Positions 1 through 10,366 of a stretch of DNA of 64,000 nt are shown in pieces. The stretch is from Ctenosaura bakeri (taxonomy: Eukaryota; Chordata; Lepidosauria; Squamata; Iguanidae). The translations under genes were made by a program, and so were the position numbers. Numbering within the stretch: position 1 is the first letter of the stretch; each line of letters starts with the position of its first letter. The stretch covers positions 310,001-374,000 of the forward strand of contig CAOLHI010000619.1 in assembly GCA_948474755.1 (NCBI GenBank), in the 5' to 3' direction. The notes beneath the pieces were generated by a model. It had not been told where the DNA came from. It made no database searches and saw only the letters and a program-made list of their open reading frames with translations.

Positions 1-450
1 ACCTTGACCGGACCTCTCTGAAAGGCGACCCGGCTGCTCTCCGGCCAGCAGGCGGTTGCCACCCCGCCGCCCTCGTTTCCCGAGCTCCGAAGAAGGCGGG
101 GAAGGGGCCTGGCCCTCTGACGGCGACCCACACCCACCCCGGGGCGGGGAGTGACGCGGGGCTCGGAGGCGGTTTAAGCGAGCCGCGGCGGGAGCGCGGA
201 GACAGACAGCCCTGAGGGGAGTTGGACGATGGCGGGAAGGGGCACTGCCGCGCTTTGCCTCGGCCGGAGCAGCTTCGACGCCGCTGCTCGGAGGCTGGTG
301 CTGGAGAGCCGCCCGCGTTGCCCAAAGGGAGCCCGGTAAGAGAGGCGGCGGACGGGAGGAGCAGGTGGGGATCGGGGCCGGCGGGTGGCTGGGCGGCGAT
401 CGGAGGGGAGCGCCGGTTTCTGGCCGCCGGGAGGGAGTAGCCCGTTCTCT
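1..450 (+). promoter_or_regulatory. CpG-rich promoter and first-exon region of the COQ10-family gene
   Basis: The first 450 bases are strongly GC-rich with many CpG dinucleotides, unlike the AT-rich flanking DNA. They hold the ATG at 229 and the first donor at 336. No TATA box is seen close to the ATG, which fits a housekeeping CpG-island promoter. The transcription start cannot be fixed. The island may continue past the left edge, where a divergent gene could share it. Confidence 0.7.
229..335 (+). CDS. COQ10: COQ10-family exon 1 (coding part)
   Basis: Starts [16 protein letters not shown] and is rich in Arg, Ala and Leu with few acidic residues, as in a mitochondrial targeting peptide. This ATG is chosen because its frame runs into the donor CG|GTAAGA at 336 and joins exon 2 in phase. 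A longer frame over the same DNA is only a shadow. Confidence 0.85.
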
Positions 451-3400
451 AACATTTTTCGGCTTCTCCCGTCTCAATTTTGTTCTGAGACCGCGAGGAA
501 AGGGGATGGTATCCAGGGTCGGAGCCTTTCGGCAGAGCGGGAAGGAGAGATTTGTATTTGTTGGTTTTTCCATCGCGATCATGGCCATTTCCACACTGGA
601 CTGTTATAGCGCTATTATTCCACTTTCAACCTCCTATGGAATCCTGGGGTTGGCAGTTTGGGGAGGGGCCTCAGGCAAACCCCAGGATTCCATAGGAGGT
701 TGAAAGTGGAATAATAGCGCTATAACAGTCCAGTGTGGAAATGGTTCATGCGCCTTAATTAGAAGTCCAGGCTTCCCACAGCACGGTCCTGCCAAATGGA
801 CATTCAGTGGGGTACAAACTTTAAAAGCCCTTCCTTGGAGTTGACTCCATCCTCTCACAGAAGGCCCTGGAAATGTTTGATTCAGCCTGTTTTAGGTTAT
901 TTTAATGATTTTATGTACTTTCAATGTTTTTAATGGTTTTAAATGGTTTTAAATTTTAATTTAGTGGCGGAAGCCGCCTTGGGTCCCATTCTGGGAGAAG
1001 AGCGGCATACAAATATAATAATTCAATAAAATAAAACATCACCATTTGTTACAGAGCTAGCATGGTGTCCTGGCTTGAGTGGTAGGAAACCAGGGTTCAG
1101 ATGCCCCCTCAGCCATGGAAACTTGCTGGGCAGGTCACACTCTCTCAGCCTCAGAGGGAGGCAAAGGGCAAACCCCTTCTGAACAAATTCTGCCAGGAAA
1201 ACCCCATGATAAGGTCACCATAAGTTTGGAATGACTTAAAGGCATACAACAACTATTGCTTTAATAGCAGTTGAAAACAAATAATACAATCCTGATCATT
1301 TGTTTTCTTTCATTGATTTTTTAAAATAACATTACTAATTGATAATGAGCATAAGCCAACTGAAAGTTAAGCACTTTGAATTCCCAGGGGCAAGTTACAT
1401 TGGAGGTGTTAATTGGGCATTCCTTGCTACCTCTACTCAAAAAGGGGATCCATTGGATTCAAGGGGACTTAGCGCCTTTCTGCACTACACTGTTATAGTG
1501 CTATTATTCCACTTTCAACATGCTACAGAATTCTGGGATTTGTAGTTTACTGAGGCCAAAGAGCTCTCTGGCTGAGAAGTCTAATTGCTCCTCCCTAACC
1601 TGCAAACCCCAGGATTCTGAAAGTGGAATAACAGCACTATAATAATGTAGGGTGGAAAGGCCCTTACTCCCAGGTTAAGTAAGCATGGATAGGATTAAAG
1701 TCTGAATTTTTCCTTCAAAGTCAACAAGACATTTTATAGTTATGGGTGCCTTATTAAACTCAGTAATGTTACGTCTCTCTGAGTTCAGTAAGGTTTACAT
1801 GCAGGTAAGTATATTTAGGATTTAACATGTTTCCCCATAGCTTTAGTATGATGGGTTGCACTCTGTCCACTTTAGACATTATTGAGCAGCTAATAATGTA
1901 AAAAGACTGGAACAAGGAAAGAACTGAACACTTTGAGTTGGTGACACTGTATCCTATCATCTTCCCCACTATGTTATGGAAACAGCACTTTTCAATCATT
2001 GCTGTTCTTTTCACCTGGGGTGAGAAATAACAGCAACTTGGAGCATAATCTGCTCCATACCATTATCAATAATGACCTTATCAGTGACAATTAATGGGGA
2101 GGAGTGGGGTGATAATGCAGTCATTACGGTATAGAGAAGCACATCAAAGGCAGATGCCAGGGCAAAATGACTTAAGAATTAAGAGCTTCAGCTCCATCTT
2201 CTGCGCCTTTGCCAAAGCTTTTTCTCATGTTAGTGTAAGGATTTCTGTGTGACCACAGAAGCCATTTGCTAATGGCCACTGTTGTTAATTAAATGTACCT
2301 TTTTTACATTTCAATTCCCCTTGATCCCATGGTTTACAATCTCCCACCCACCCAAGAAAAAATGGAGAATCAACCATTTGCCCTAAGACAGCTGTTCTTA
2401 ATCTTTTCTTTACATGGACCCCCCTTAAATATATTTTGTTGCTGCAGATCACCAAGCCCATTTCCACACCACACTGTTATAGCGATCATTCCACTTTCAA
2501 CATCCTGTGGAATCCTGGGGTTTGCAGTTTAGGGAAGGGCATTTAGAATTCTCAGCCAGAGAGCTCTTTGGCCTCAGGAAACTACAAACCCCAGAATTCC
2601 ACAGGAAGTTGAAAGTGGAATAATAGCACTATAACACTGTAGTGTGGAAGTGGCCCAAGACTTCACTAAAGATTTAAAACCCTAAAGCACATCAAATATT
2701 TATTTAAAGTTGCTTACCAAATATCTTCAAGCTTGGAGATGAAGGAGAAATAAGTAAATGCACACTATCCTATTATAATATTTTTATTAGAGTGATTCAG
2801 TACAAACTGATGATATTACAAGCAGTAATATCCATCCATCTTTTATTTTGTTTTCTTTTACTGTAGAAGTTCATAACATTTCTTCAAGCTTTTGCAGCCC
2901 CCCTGTGAGGATGTCATGGCCCACTGGGGGCCTGTGGATCACAGGTTAAGAACCACTCCGTTAACATTTCATACACCCAACAAAGTATGCTGTGGTCCAT
3001 GACATCATAATAAAATTTGTTCATCTTTAAGGTGCCTCAAGACTTTGTGTTGATGTAAGTGGGAGTTCACCCATTGCTTTTCTAATCATCATCCTTACTG
3101 GTGTTTCCTTTCTGGTTTTCCTGCAGATTGGGTTTGCCACACTGCCGGCACTTAAGTTGTAATAGGATCCTCGTCCCTCTCAGTGTGAATACCTGCCCTT
3201 TCCTGCCATCAGCGCTGGCCACAAGGCAGCAGACCCGTTCCTTTCTGAGTCTGACAGCCCCACTTCTTGGTGCCAAGCGAATAGAGTATGCAGAAGTCCG
3301 TCAGCTCCCGTGAGTGTGCCAGATTATGAACTGCCCTTGCTTAGTACTCACAGAAGTGGTAGACCTGTCTTTGTGCTATGTAATGGGCAGGGAGTCCAGA

Positions 3401-6400
3401 TGACAAGATGATTGTCTAAATTAAAACAAAAACCAAAGAGTCTCATCTTGCATATAGAAAGCTAGGATGTCAAGGAAAAGGCTTGCTTAAAACCCAGCGC
3501 CTTAGGATCTTGTCCTTCATATGAAGGGAATTAAATCTTCCTCTCTCTCTCTCTCAATTCCCACCCCCACACAGAGGAAAATGGGGTCAACATTTAGGCA
3601 AAGTTGTATCAGAACTGGACCCCTGCTTGCTGTACATGCTCAGAGGTGCCCTTTTCTTGATTACAGTGTGGATTGCAGATGTCAAAAATGGTCTTCATAG
3701 TGATCTATGGCTCAAACTGAACAATTCCCACAGATATTTGGAAGGGTGTGGCCATGTGTGAAGATCAGGTCCCTGAAAGTCTTTGTCCTTTCCCATTTCT
3801 CACCCTCACACTCAGGCTGTTCATTCCACTCATCCTTCCCATTGCTCTCCTGTCTCTCTCAGGTACTCCATTGATCAGATGTATGGCATTGTGGCAGATG
3901 TGGGCAGCTATCAGCTGTTTGTACCCTGGTGCACCTGCTCCCGTGTTATTTCCCATCATAATGAATTCTCGGAGGCTGAACTGGAAGTGGGATTCCCCCA
4001 GTCGTAGAGCGCTATGTGTCTGAGATTTCCTCAGTGCCTCATTATCAGATCCGGGTAAGGGCCATTGTCAGATTGGAATGATGTTTTGGGGGTGTTTTCC
4101 AGAGGGTTTGTCAGGAAATGTTTTCTAATCAGAAAAAGGGTTCAGAATTTGCAGAAGTCTTTTTCCTGGAAGATTCGTCCCCAAATCCCTCCTCTGTGTA
4201 GACTGTCAGTCAGTGGTGACATCAAGGGAAGACTTTAGGGACAGAGGTCAATAATCCGACTCAGTAGAATAAGAAGGGTCCAAAATGCAGCAGGGCTGCC
4301 TTGCCATCTTTTGAAGTGAAGTCATATATGTTACTGCCTAAAGACTCCCCCCACCACAAGACTCAAGTCCAGAGTCTCCAAGTCCAGAATCTCCAGAGTC
4401 TATGTACAATTCCACTGCTGGCAGTGGTTAATAAATGTGATTGGGCAGAGAATCTCTCTGCACAAGATCAAAAAGACGCTTGTCTTTTATTGTCAAATCA
4501 TCTACTACCTTTCCCCCCACCAACTGTCCCTGACTTTTGAGACATAGGAGCAATATGCCAGACAGAAATTTAGCAGGCAGTCTTTTCCTTAACATTGACC
4601 TTAACACTGAGACAAGTTTTGTTAGCTCAATTTCTGCACATCAAGTTGCACTCTAAAGGTGAACCGGAGTATGGCTGCTGTGGCCTAGCGGACAGAATTA
4701 GCAATCCTACTTTTAAGGCAAACAGCTAGGACCCATAGGAAATCCTAAGTGGGAGCAAACATTTCTGGCAATTCTATCTGTTCTGGTTATATGGAGCTTT
4801 ATTACTGCCTCCAATAAACTGAGACATGCAAGCTGATTTTGGCACAATAAAAATGGCTACAACTATTTCGGCTTCTCCCATGGAAAACTATCAGTTGTAA
4901 CCTTGGCAGAATGCTAAGTATTCTTAACCCTTCTTAGAAGTAGGATTCGGAGAATCAGTGGTCCATTTTGAATCTGAGGTGCTTATCATGGCAGTCATCA
5001 TAATCACAACCCCAAGGAGATTGAAAAAAAATGCAGGTAGTTGTGTTGATTATAAATCACTTCTAGCCAATTTCACCTATATTAGAAGCAGCCTTTTGTA
5101 AAGCTAATGGTGCTTCATTGTCCATTCAAGGCCAGGCCATCCCAAAACACTTTGCATCACACCATGGGCAGTTCACTATGTATTTTTAATGGGAAAACTA
5201 TACTTTCTCCCATCCCCCACTTTAAAGACTGAAGGTAAAATGAAACTTGACCTAAGTCCCATTGTTACTCCTGACTAGTATAGACCCATTGCATCATCTG
5301 GATTCTCCTATCTATTGACTCACTATTTGTCAGTTAATTCAGTGGGTCTAATTGGGACTAACCAACAGGATTCTAACTGATGTCACTGTCTTTATTAATC
5401 AACCAGTCTCACGTTCTGGCTCTGAGTCCCGGTTCCACTATACCATTATCAGAGTTTCTTTGGTTGTGAATATATTTTTTAAAAATAAGTTTGAAATTGG
5501 AGGGTAAGCAAACACTAGTGCTTCTGGTTAGCAGAAAAACAAGAAACACTATCTCCCTTTCTTTGAGCTGTGACCGTGACCAGTTTGGGTCCAAGGAGAT
5601 GTGTTTGACTACATCTTCCATTATCCCTGATCACAGGTTACGGTGGGTTGGGAGATATGAGAGTTGTAATCCAAACGTCAGTGTGGCATAGTGGTTTGAA
5701 TAACTATGGCCATTTCCACACTACACTGTTATAGTGCTATTATTTCACTTTCAACCTCCTGTGGAATTCTGGGCTTTGCAGTTTCCTGAGGCCAAAGAGC
5801 TCTCTGGCTGAGAATTCCTAAGGCCCCTCCTAAACTGCAAACCCCAGGATTCCATAGGATGTTGCAAGTGGAACAATAACACTATAACAGTGTAGGGCAC
5901 AAATGGTCTATGACTGAAGAACAGGGTTTGAATCTCTGCTTAGCCATGGAAACCCCCTGGGTGACCTTGGGCAAGTCATACTCTCTCAGCTACAGAGGAA
6001 GGCAAAGTGAAGCCCACTCTGAACAAATCTTGCCAGTGATAGATTCACCTTAGGGTTGCCATAAGTTGGAAACAACTTGAAATTATGCAGCCACAACAAA
6101 TCCAAAACAGCAAGTCTGTTACTATGGTCTGAGTGTTGGACTAGGAATTTGGGAGGCCCTGGTTCAAATCTCAGTCAGCTATAGAAACCCACTGGGCAAG
6201 TTACACTCTCTCAGCCTTATAGGAAGGCAAGAGAAAACCTGCTCTGAAGAAATCTTCCCAACAAAACTCTATGTTACAGTTACCAGAAGTGAGAGTTGAC
6301 CTGAAGGCATACAACAACAACAACAAAATCTGAAATATTTGGCGTGACCAAGCTTTAGGAAGGCTGAGTTAGAGGCCCATCTAACAAATCTAAAATTGAC

Positions 6401-9400
6401 ATACCTTTCCCCTAGAGATCTTTGGTTCTGTGAATTTTAGTGAGCACACTGAACATTCTGTTAGTAGCTTTTGGCCCAGAATTAAAATCCCCTGATTGCT
6501 TGTTTGAGAGCTATTAGAACAGCTGATGTTAAACTGGTTTGGATCTAGTTTCAGCTAATCATGTGGTAGCTCCTTGACTCACTTCCCCAATCTTGCATTT
6601 GTATTCCTTCACATGCTAAGCTGTAACATCCTGACAGAAATGATTTCATCATTTTTTTTTCTGAAAGCACTGCAGTGTTACTATATGCTGTGTCAATGGA
6701 CATGTGAAACTTCAAAGTCTGACTTCGTCAGAACTTAAGTTTGCTTTTGCTTCACACAATACTATTGCCATACAGTGGGTTAGGAACCTCTTTGCACACC
6801 TCAGTGTGACAGGCCCCTGTGTTGAAACTATTGATGGGAAAGAGTCAAACATTAACCTTCTATTAAGTCTACTCATTTGGGATCTGAAATTCCAATTTGC
6901 AATAGTCATTTAGAAACAAGTAGAAGAACCAGCATGTTGTAGTGGGTTGAGCACTGGACTACGACTTTGGAGATTAGAATTCAAATGGCCGCTCAGCTGT
7001 GGAAACCCACAGGGTGACCTTAAGCAAGTCACACTCTCTCAGCCTCAGAGGGAAGCAAAACAAATTTTGCCAAGAAAACCCTGTGATAGGGTTGCTTGGT
7101 GGTCATCTAAATTGGAAATGACTTGAAGACACACAAGCGTAGTTACTTTCCCAAATAGAAACAAGGTTCAGGGATAAGACTAACTGGGATTCTATTTCTT
7201 TTGGGGAAGATGGCACTAAGGATGTATGATGTCCCTCTAAATTTTTTTCACAAATATACAAGTTGAGGATAAGTGAAGGAAAGCAGAATGTAACATCCTA
7301 GCAGGCTAACAGATTTACTACTTCACTTCAGATCCCTGAAAAAAAGAGAGAGAGAGAGACTGGTACTCACAGGGCCCCTTCAGCATACAGCAGTCTCTTT
7401 CTTTGCAGGTGATGGTGTCTCTTACTTAAAAGAGCACAGATGTCTGAACCACTCCATGTAGCTAGTCCTCTTTGTGAGCATCTTCTATTTCTGGGTGAGA
7501 CGCACATGCACCACCACCCAGTTGTTTTTGCAATGCAAACCCCAGGGCTTTTTCTTTGCTTGTTTCCTGTGTTGCACTTCTATGGGGTGTGATGCCACTC
7601 TAAATTCCTTGCTTTATTGGAAAAAGCCAGTTTCCCATCAACCAGAGGCATTGTTGCTGCCACAAACCAAATTGTAGCAATGTATGGTGGCAATAAAGAG
7701 GACTGGAGCTTAAAGTTATATCTGTGTGACTGTGTCTTGTGTGAACTGGCTTCCTGGCCTGCCAGAGAAGTCTATTCTTGCCCCACCTAAGTCCATTTTA
7801 AAGATAAAGAACCATAAAGAGGGAAAAGTAGAAGGCAGGAGTATGGCTGTGAGGGGAATCTTCATCCCTCACCCTCCTGTCTTTTTCCCAGTCTGGGACT
7901 CGAGGCAGCTTACAAAAGTTGAATAAGGGTATTGCTCCCCCATAAAAATTCTGCCCCCTCAGTGAAATTTCCCTTTAGTCGCAACATTTCTAGCTTTGCA
8001 GAGAGCAAGATGCTGAAAATAATTTACACTCAGGACTCTGATATTTGCTGTGCTTGGGAACTTTGCCTGCACTATTTCTTTAAACACCTAAACCGTATTT
8101 CTTAATGCTCAACTGAGAGTTTAAGTTACTGCAATGCTAGAAACCTGGAAACTGGAGGAAAATTTCAATAGCGGGATAAGACTTATTACTGGTAGCGGGG
8201 GGAAACAATGGCTTCATTTTGCCTCCCCTAGGCCATTTCCGCATGACACTCTTATAGCGCGATGATTCCACTTTCAACCTCCTATGGAATTCTGGGGTTT
8301 GCAGTTCTGGGAGGGGCCAGCCGGCCCCTCCCAGAACTGCAAACCCCAGGATTCCATAGGAGGCTGAAAGTGGAATCATCGCGCTGTAAGAGTGTTATGC
8401 GGAAATGTTCCTAGTATCTGCATCCCAGTATAAAATTTGAAGTTGGCCAACACTTTGTTTCTGCAGGGTTCCTAGAGCAAAAAGCCTGGCCCTCTTGTCC
8501 AGTTCTTAGGGTGAGGGAGACCAATTTTGGGATAAGGACATTGCCCTCTATAACATACCTACATGTTGTTATTGTGTGCCTTCAAGTCGTTTCCCACTGC
8601 GTAACCCTAAGGTGAACCTATCACGGTGTTTTCTGGGGCTAAGAGTGTGTGACACATCCAAGGTCACTCAATGAGTTTCCATGGTTGAGTGGAGAATCAA
8701 ACCCTGGACTCCAGGGTTGTAATCTAACACTCAAACCACTACATCGCATTGATACCTACATACGTATGTATATATGGCTCCTTGCAGCTACTGTTGATTG
8801 TTTTCTGTTCAAAGCTTTGCTCAGAAAATTTTCTGTTGTTGGACTACTATGATATCACCAGAAGATGATTCAGATTTTGATCCTCAAAACTGATCCTGGT
8901 AACGTTTGGGCCTGGACACAAAAATGGTCAAATACTATGGGGAAATGTATAGCAAACTGTTTCTACATTGAAATTAGCACATGTACCATTTATGCACATC
9001 TCTGCATTTTTTTACCTTCCTTGCATGTGATGCCTTTCACTCCCTCTCCCTGTTTCATTCCTTTTGGTGACATGTAAAGGGACCTTTCCAGCAAGCACAG
9101 CTCTGTCTCCCCTCATGGGAGTGTCATTACATCCATACATTAACACAAGAGTCAGGCTACTGTTAGCTGCCAACTCCTTTCTGCTATCTGGGGAGAATGA
9201 AAGATTGCCTAAGTTCTTACATCAGCAGGAAGCTACCCAAAGTGAAACTGGTCCTTTTTCTGTTTGAACTGGTTTCAGAACAGTGGGCACTAACCTGCTG
9301 TTGCTGGTCTATCTTTCAGGCTGTGAGTAAAGATGGGCGGTTATTTCAGCATTTGGAGACACTGTGGCAGTTCAAGCCAGGACCTCCAGGAAAAACAGAT

Positions 9401-10366
9401 ACCTGCATGCTTAAGTTTTACGTAAGTGCCCTTTGTGTGCCAGCTGCTGGTTGTGGATGCGGACTTCCAAAGTCAACAGAATGTGTGCTAAGAGTTGCAA
9501 GTTCTCAAAGTCCAGTTTCATTGCAAGGTGATGTAACATGGTGGTTTTACAATGGCTTTCTAAACGTGTCACCAACTGATTAGATAATTTCAGGTTTGGC
9601 TTTGAAGTATCAATTGCCTATCACTGATTGCCTTTAAAAGGTTTTTTTTAAAGCTTATTTCACAATCACAAGGCCTAGAATTTTGTTTTTAAACAGTGAA
9701 ATGTAGTTTTTCCTGCCTGATTATGCCAATCCTGTTCCTGTCTGTCAGGATGGTAGTGCTCCTATATATTTAGCAGAAGAGAAGTGGGAAAGAATCAATG
9801 CAATACTGACTTCAACTGTTAGGCAGCGATGGTATAAGACACTTTGCTGCTAAAGACAGATTACCAAATGGCAAGCTCCAGCCACCCAAGTTAAGGTGAA
9901 CAGAACCCAAAAACAGCCAAGTTATTTTAGCACAGGGGATGGAAGATCCCATAAGCATCTGCTCCTCTACCTGACAGTAAAAGTAAAGTAATAAGAAATT
10001 AAATTGCTAATACATTGCTGACTCAAATCTGTCTCCTAGGTGAATACTTCACTCTGCTTATTAGCAGAGCTGTCCCTGCTGATAAAGATGTCCAATGAAG
10101 TGTTTTTTATCTGCATGCATTTTGGGGAGCATACACTTCACAATATACATACATACACAGAAAATACGTGTCAGTGCCTTAATCACTTTAATCTTAACCC
10201 CTCCCAGGTCTCCTTCGAATTCAAGTCAGTTCTCCATTCTCAACTGGCCAACCTCTTCTTCAGCGAGGTAGTCAAGCAGATGGTGTCGGCCTTCGAGAGG
10301 AGAGCAGAGAAGCTGTATGGCCCACAGATTGTAACCCAACCATGCAAGGCCATTCGCTGCACGTGA
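229..10366 (+). CDS. COQ10: COQ10-family coenzyme Q-binding protein, mitochondrial (five-exon gene)
   Basis: Joined exons 229-335, 3127-3309, 3863-4054, 9320-9421 and 10208-10366 encode a protein of about 247 residues, the length of human COQ10A, if one missing base in exon 3 is allowed for. The N-terminal third is Arg/Leu-rich and resembles a mitochondrial presequence. A START-like lipid-binding domain follows from about residue 85, with family landmarks [24 protein letters not shown] and [13 protein letters not shown], and a C-terminal helix [23 protein letters not shown]10 proteins bind coenzyme Q in the mitochondrial inner membrane and are needed for efficient respiration. All introns are GT-AG with consistent phases. 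Which paralogue this is remains uncertain: it differs from what is known of vertebrate COQ10A and COQ10B at many sites where those two agree, and it lies beside CISD3. The frame break at 3995-3999 could be a sequence error or a real lesion. Confidence 0.93.
583..746. mobile_element. Hairpin MITE, short class (M1), PIF/Harbinger-like
   Basis: A near-perfect palindrome: two arms of about 75 bases that begin GGCCATTTCCACACTG and meet at a very short loop near 660-675. It is flanked by CAT on both sides (580-582 and 747-749), a 3-bp target duplication. It has no coding capacity. GGCC ends and 3-bp duplications suggest a PIF/Harbinger-type transposase acting in trans (inference). Confidence 0.8.
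895..1036 (+). mobile_element. LINE 3' end, CR1/L2-like
   Basis: The segment ends with GCCGCCTTGGGTCCCATT, then a tract like 'gcggcatacaaatataataa'. This is the usual tail of reptile CR1/L2-group LINEs. Only the terminal 140 bases are present. Confidence 0.5.
1051..1256 (+). mobile_element. Sauria-type tRNA-derived SINE
   Basis: The order is a tRNA-like head with a GGTTCAGAT box B, then CAGCCATGGAAAC, CACTCTCTCAGCCTCAGAGG, a CCATAAG-TTGGAATGACTT core and a CATACAACAAC tail. The 3' part resembles the Bov-B LINE end, the known mobilising partner of Sauria SINEs. Confidence 0.75.
1472..1663. mobile_element. Palindromic MITE, long class (M2)
   Basis: Arms related to M1 (CACTGTTATAGTGCTATTAT and its complement) flank a spacer with CCAAAGAGCTCTCTGGCTGA. 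TTA at 1469-1471 and 1664-1666 forms a 3-bp target duplication. Confidence 0.75.
2388..2965. mobile_element. hAT-like non-autonomous remnant
   Basis: The left end reads GCTGTTCTTAATC...TGGACCCCCCTT and the right end ...GGGGGCCTGTGGATCACAGG then TTAAGAACCACTC. This resembles the inverted ends of reptile hAT elements (ground 'gttaagaaccact'). A Harbinger-like MITE sits inside. The assignment is moderate only. Confidence 0.4.
2456..2656. mobile_element. Palindromic MITE, long class (M3), inside the hAT-like remnant
   Basis: Both arms are present: CACACTGTTATAGCG...ATTCCACTTTCAACATCC and the complement ...GTTGAAAGTGGAATAATAGC. The central spacer has the usual AGAGCTCTTTGGCC. A target duplication is not clear (CAA against AAG). 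Confidence 0.7.
3127..3309 (+). CDS. COQ10: COQ10-family exon 2
   Basis: The acceptor is CTGCAG and the exon ends CTCCC before GTGAGTG at 3310. It completes an Arg codon begun in exon 1 and reads [10 protein letters not shown]...[20 protein letters not shown]. The last part matches the start of the conserved COQ10 domain (family pattern F-x-x-x-A/T-APL). The exon leaves two bases (CC) that pair with the first G of exon 3. Confidence 0.9.
3863..4054 (+). CDS. COQ10: COQ10-family exon 3, with a one-base deletion in a C run
   Basis: The acceptor is CTCTCAG at 3856-3862 and the donor is GTAAGG at 4055. It reads [20 protein letters not shown] then [20 protein letters not shown] and EVGFP, all typical of COQ10. 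After the Phe codon the family has two prolines; the C run at 3995-3999 has five Cs where six are needed, so the given frame meets TAG at 4005-4007. One base later the next frame resumes with [17 protein letters not shown] and ends exactly at the donor in the phase that exon 4 needs. The fault is therefore a single missing base. Confidence 0.9.
5680..6100 (+). mobile_element. Sauria-type SINE split by MITE M4
   Basis: The SINE head GTGGCATAGTGGTTTGAA ends at 5707. After the MITE it resumes with the GGGTTTGAATC box B, CAGCCATGGAAACCCCCTGG and the CATAAGTTGGAAACAACTTG core, ending near CAGCCACAACAA. Removing the MITE and one TAT rejoins the SINE. Confidence 0.75.
5708..5908. mobile_element. Palindromic MITE, long class (M4), nested in a SINE
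   Basis: Begins GGCCATTTCCACACTACACT and ends with its complement (degraded to AAATGGTC). TAT at 5705-5707 and 5909-5911 is the target duplication. This copy is younger than the SINE it interrupts. Confidence 0.8.
6113..6330 (+). mobile_element. Sauria-type SINE
   Basis: Contains GAGTGTTGGACTAGGA, GGTTCAAATC (box B), TATAGAAACCCACTGGGCAA, CACTCTCTCAGCC and an ACAACAACAACAACA tail. It follows the preceding SINE directly. Confidence 0.75.
6929..7137 (+). mobile_element. Sauria-type SINE
   Basis: Contains GTTGTAGTGGGTTGAGCACT, a degraded box B (AATTCAAAT), GGAAACCCACAGGGTGACC, CACTCTCTCAGCCTCAGAGG and the core AAATTGGAAATGACTTGAAG with a short ACACAAG tail. Confidence 0.7.
8231..8410. mobile_element. 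Hairpin MITE, short class (M5)
   Basis: Arms start GGCCATTTCCGCATGACACT and are almost exactly complementary through the centre GGGGCCAGCCGGCCCC near 8313-8330. CTA at 8228-8230 and 8411-8413 is the target duplication. The near identity of the arms suggests a recent insertion. Confidence 0.85.
8567..8757 (-). mobile_element. Sauria-type SINE, reverse orientation
   Basis: The complement of the SINE core (TTGTGTGCCTTCAAGTCGTT) comes first, followed by the complement of CCATGGAAAC and of the tRNA-like head (TCAAACCACTACATCGCA). Confidence 0.7.
9320..9421 (+). CDS. COQ10: COQ10-family exon 4
   Basis: The acceptor is CTTTCAG and the donor GTAAGT at 9422. The 102-bp exon reads [20 protein letters not shown] then [14 protein letters not shown] in phase 0 at both ends. 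The DGRLF-HLET block is a hallmark of the family. The segment after the two prolines (GKTDTC) differs from the YPRTC form of human COQ10A and COQ10B. Confidence 0.92.
10208..10366 (+). CDS. COQ10: COQ10-family exon 5 (terminal coding exon)
   Basis: The acceptor is CTCCCAG. The exon reads [20 protein letters not shown], then [20 protein letters not shown], and ends [10 protein letters not shown] before TGA at 10364-10366. The long helix is strongly conserved. The tail after LYGP does not match the usual ...HEVH.T ending of COQ10A and COQ10B. Confidence 0.93.
   Translation, partial: VSFEFKSVLHSQLANLFFSEVVKQMVSAFERRAEKLYGPQIVTQPCKAIRCT

Larger units (their letters stand above)
336..3126 (+). 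other. COQ10-family intron 1
   Basis: Runs from GTAAGA at 336 to CTGCAG at 3121-3126. It contains the hairpin MITE 583-746, a LINE 3' end, a SINE, a second MITE at 1472-1663 and a probable hAT remnant with a third MITE inside it. The stretch 1667-2385 shows no gene or clear repeat. Confidence 0.8.
4055..9319 (+). other. COQ10-family intron 2 region (between exons 3 and 4)
   Basis: This 5.3-kb intron holds four SINEs on the + strand side and one on the - strand, the MITE-in-SINE nest at 5680-6100 and the hairpin MITE 8231-8410. GA/CT simple repeats lie near 7337-7360. No extra exon with a supported open frame was found in 4060-5675, 7140-8225 or 8760-9319. Confidence 0.75.

Noticed and set aside
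583..746. MicroRNA gene
   Set aside because: The hairpin is a MITE with target duplications and many relatives; no sign of a conserved mature miRNA.
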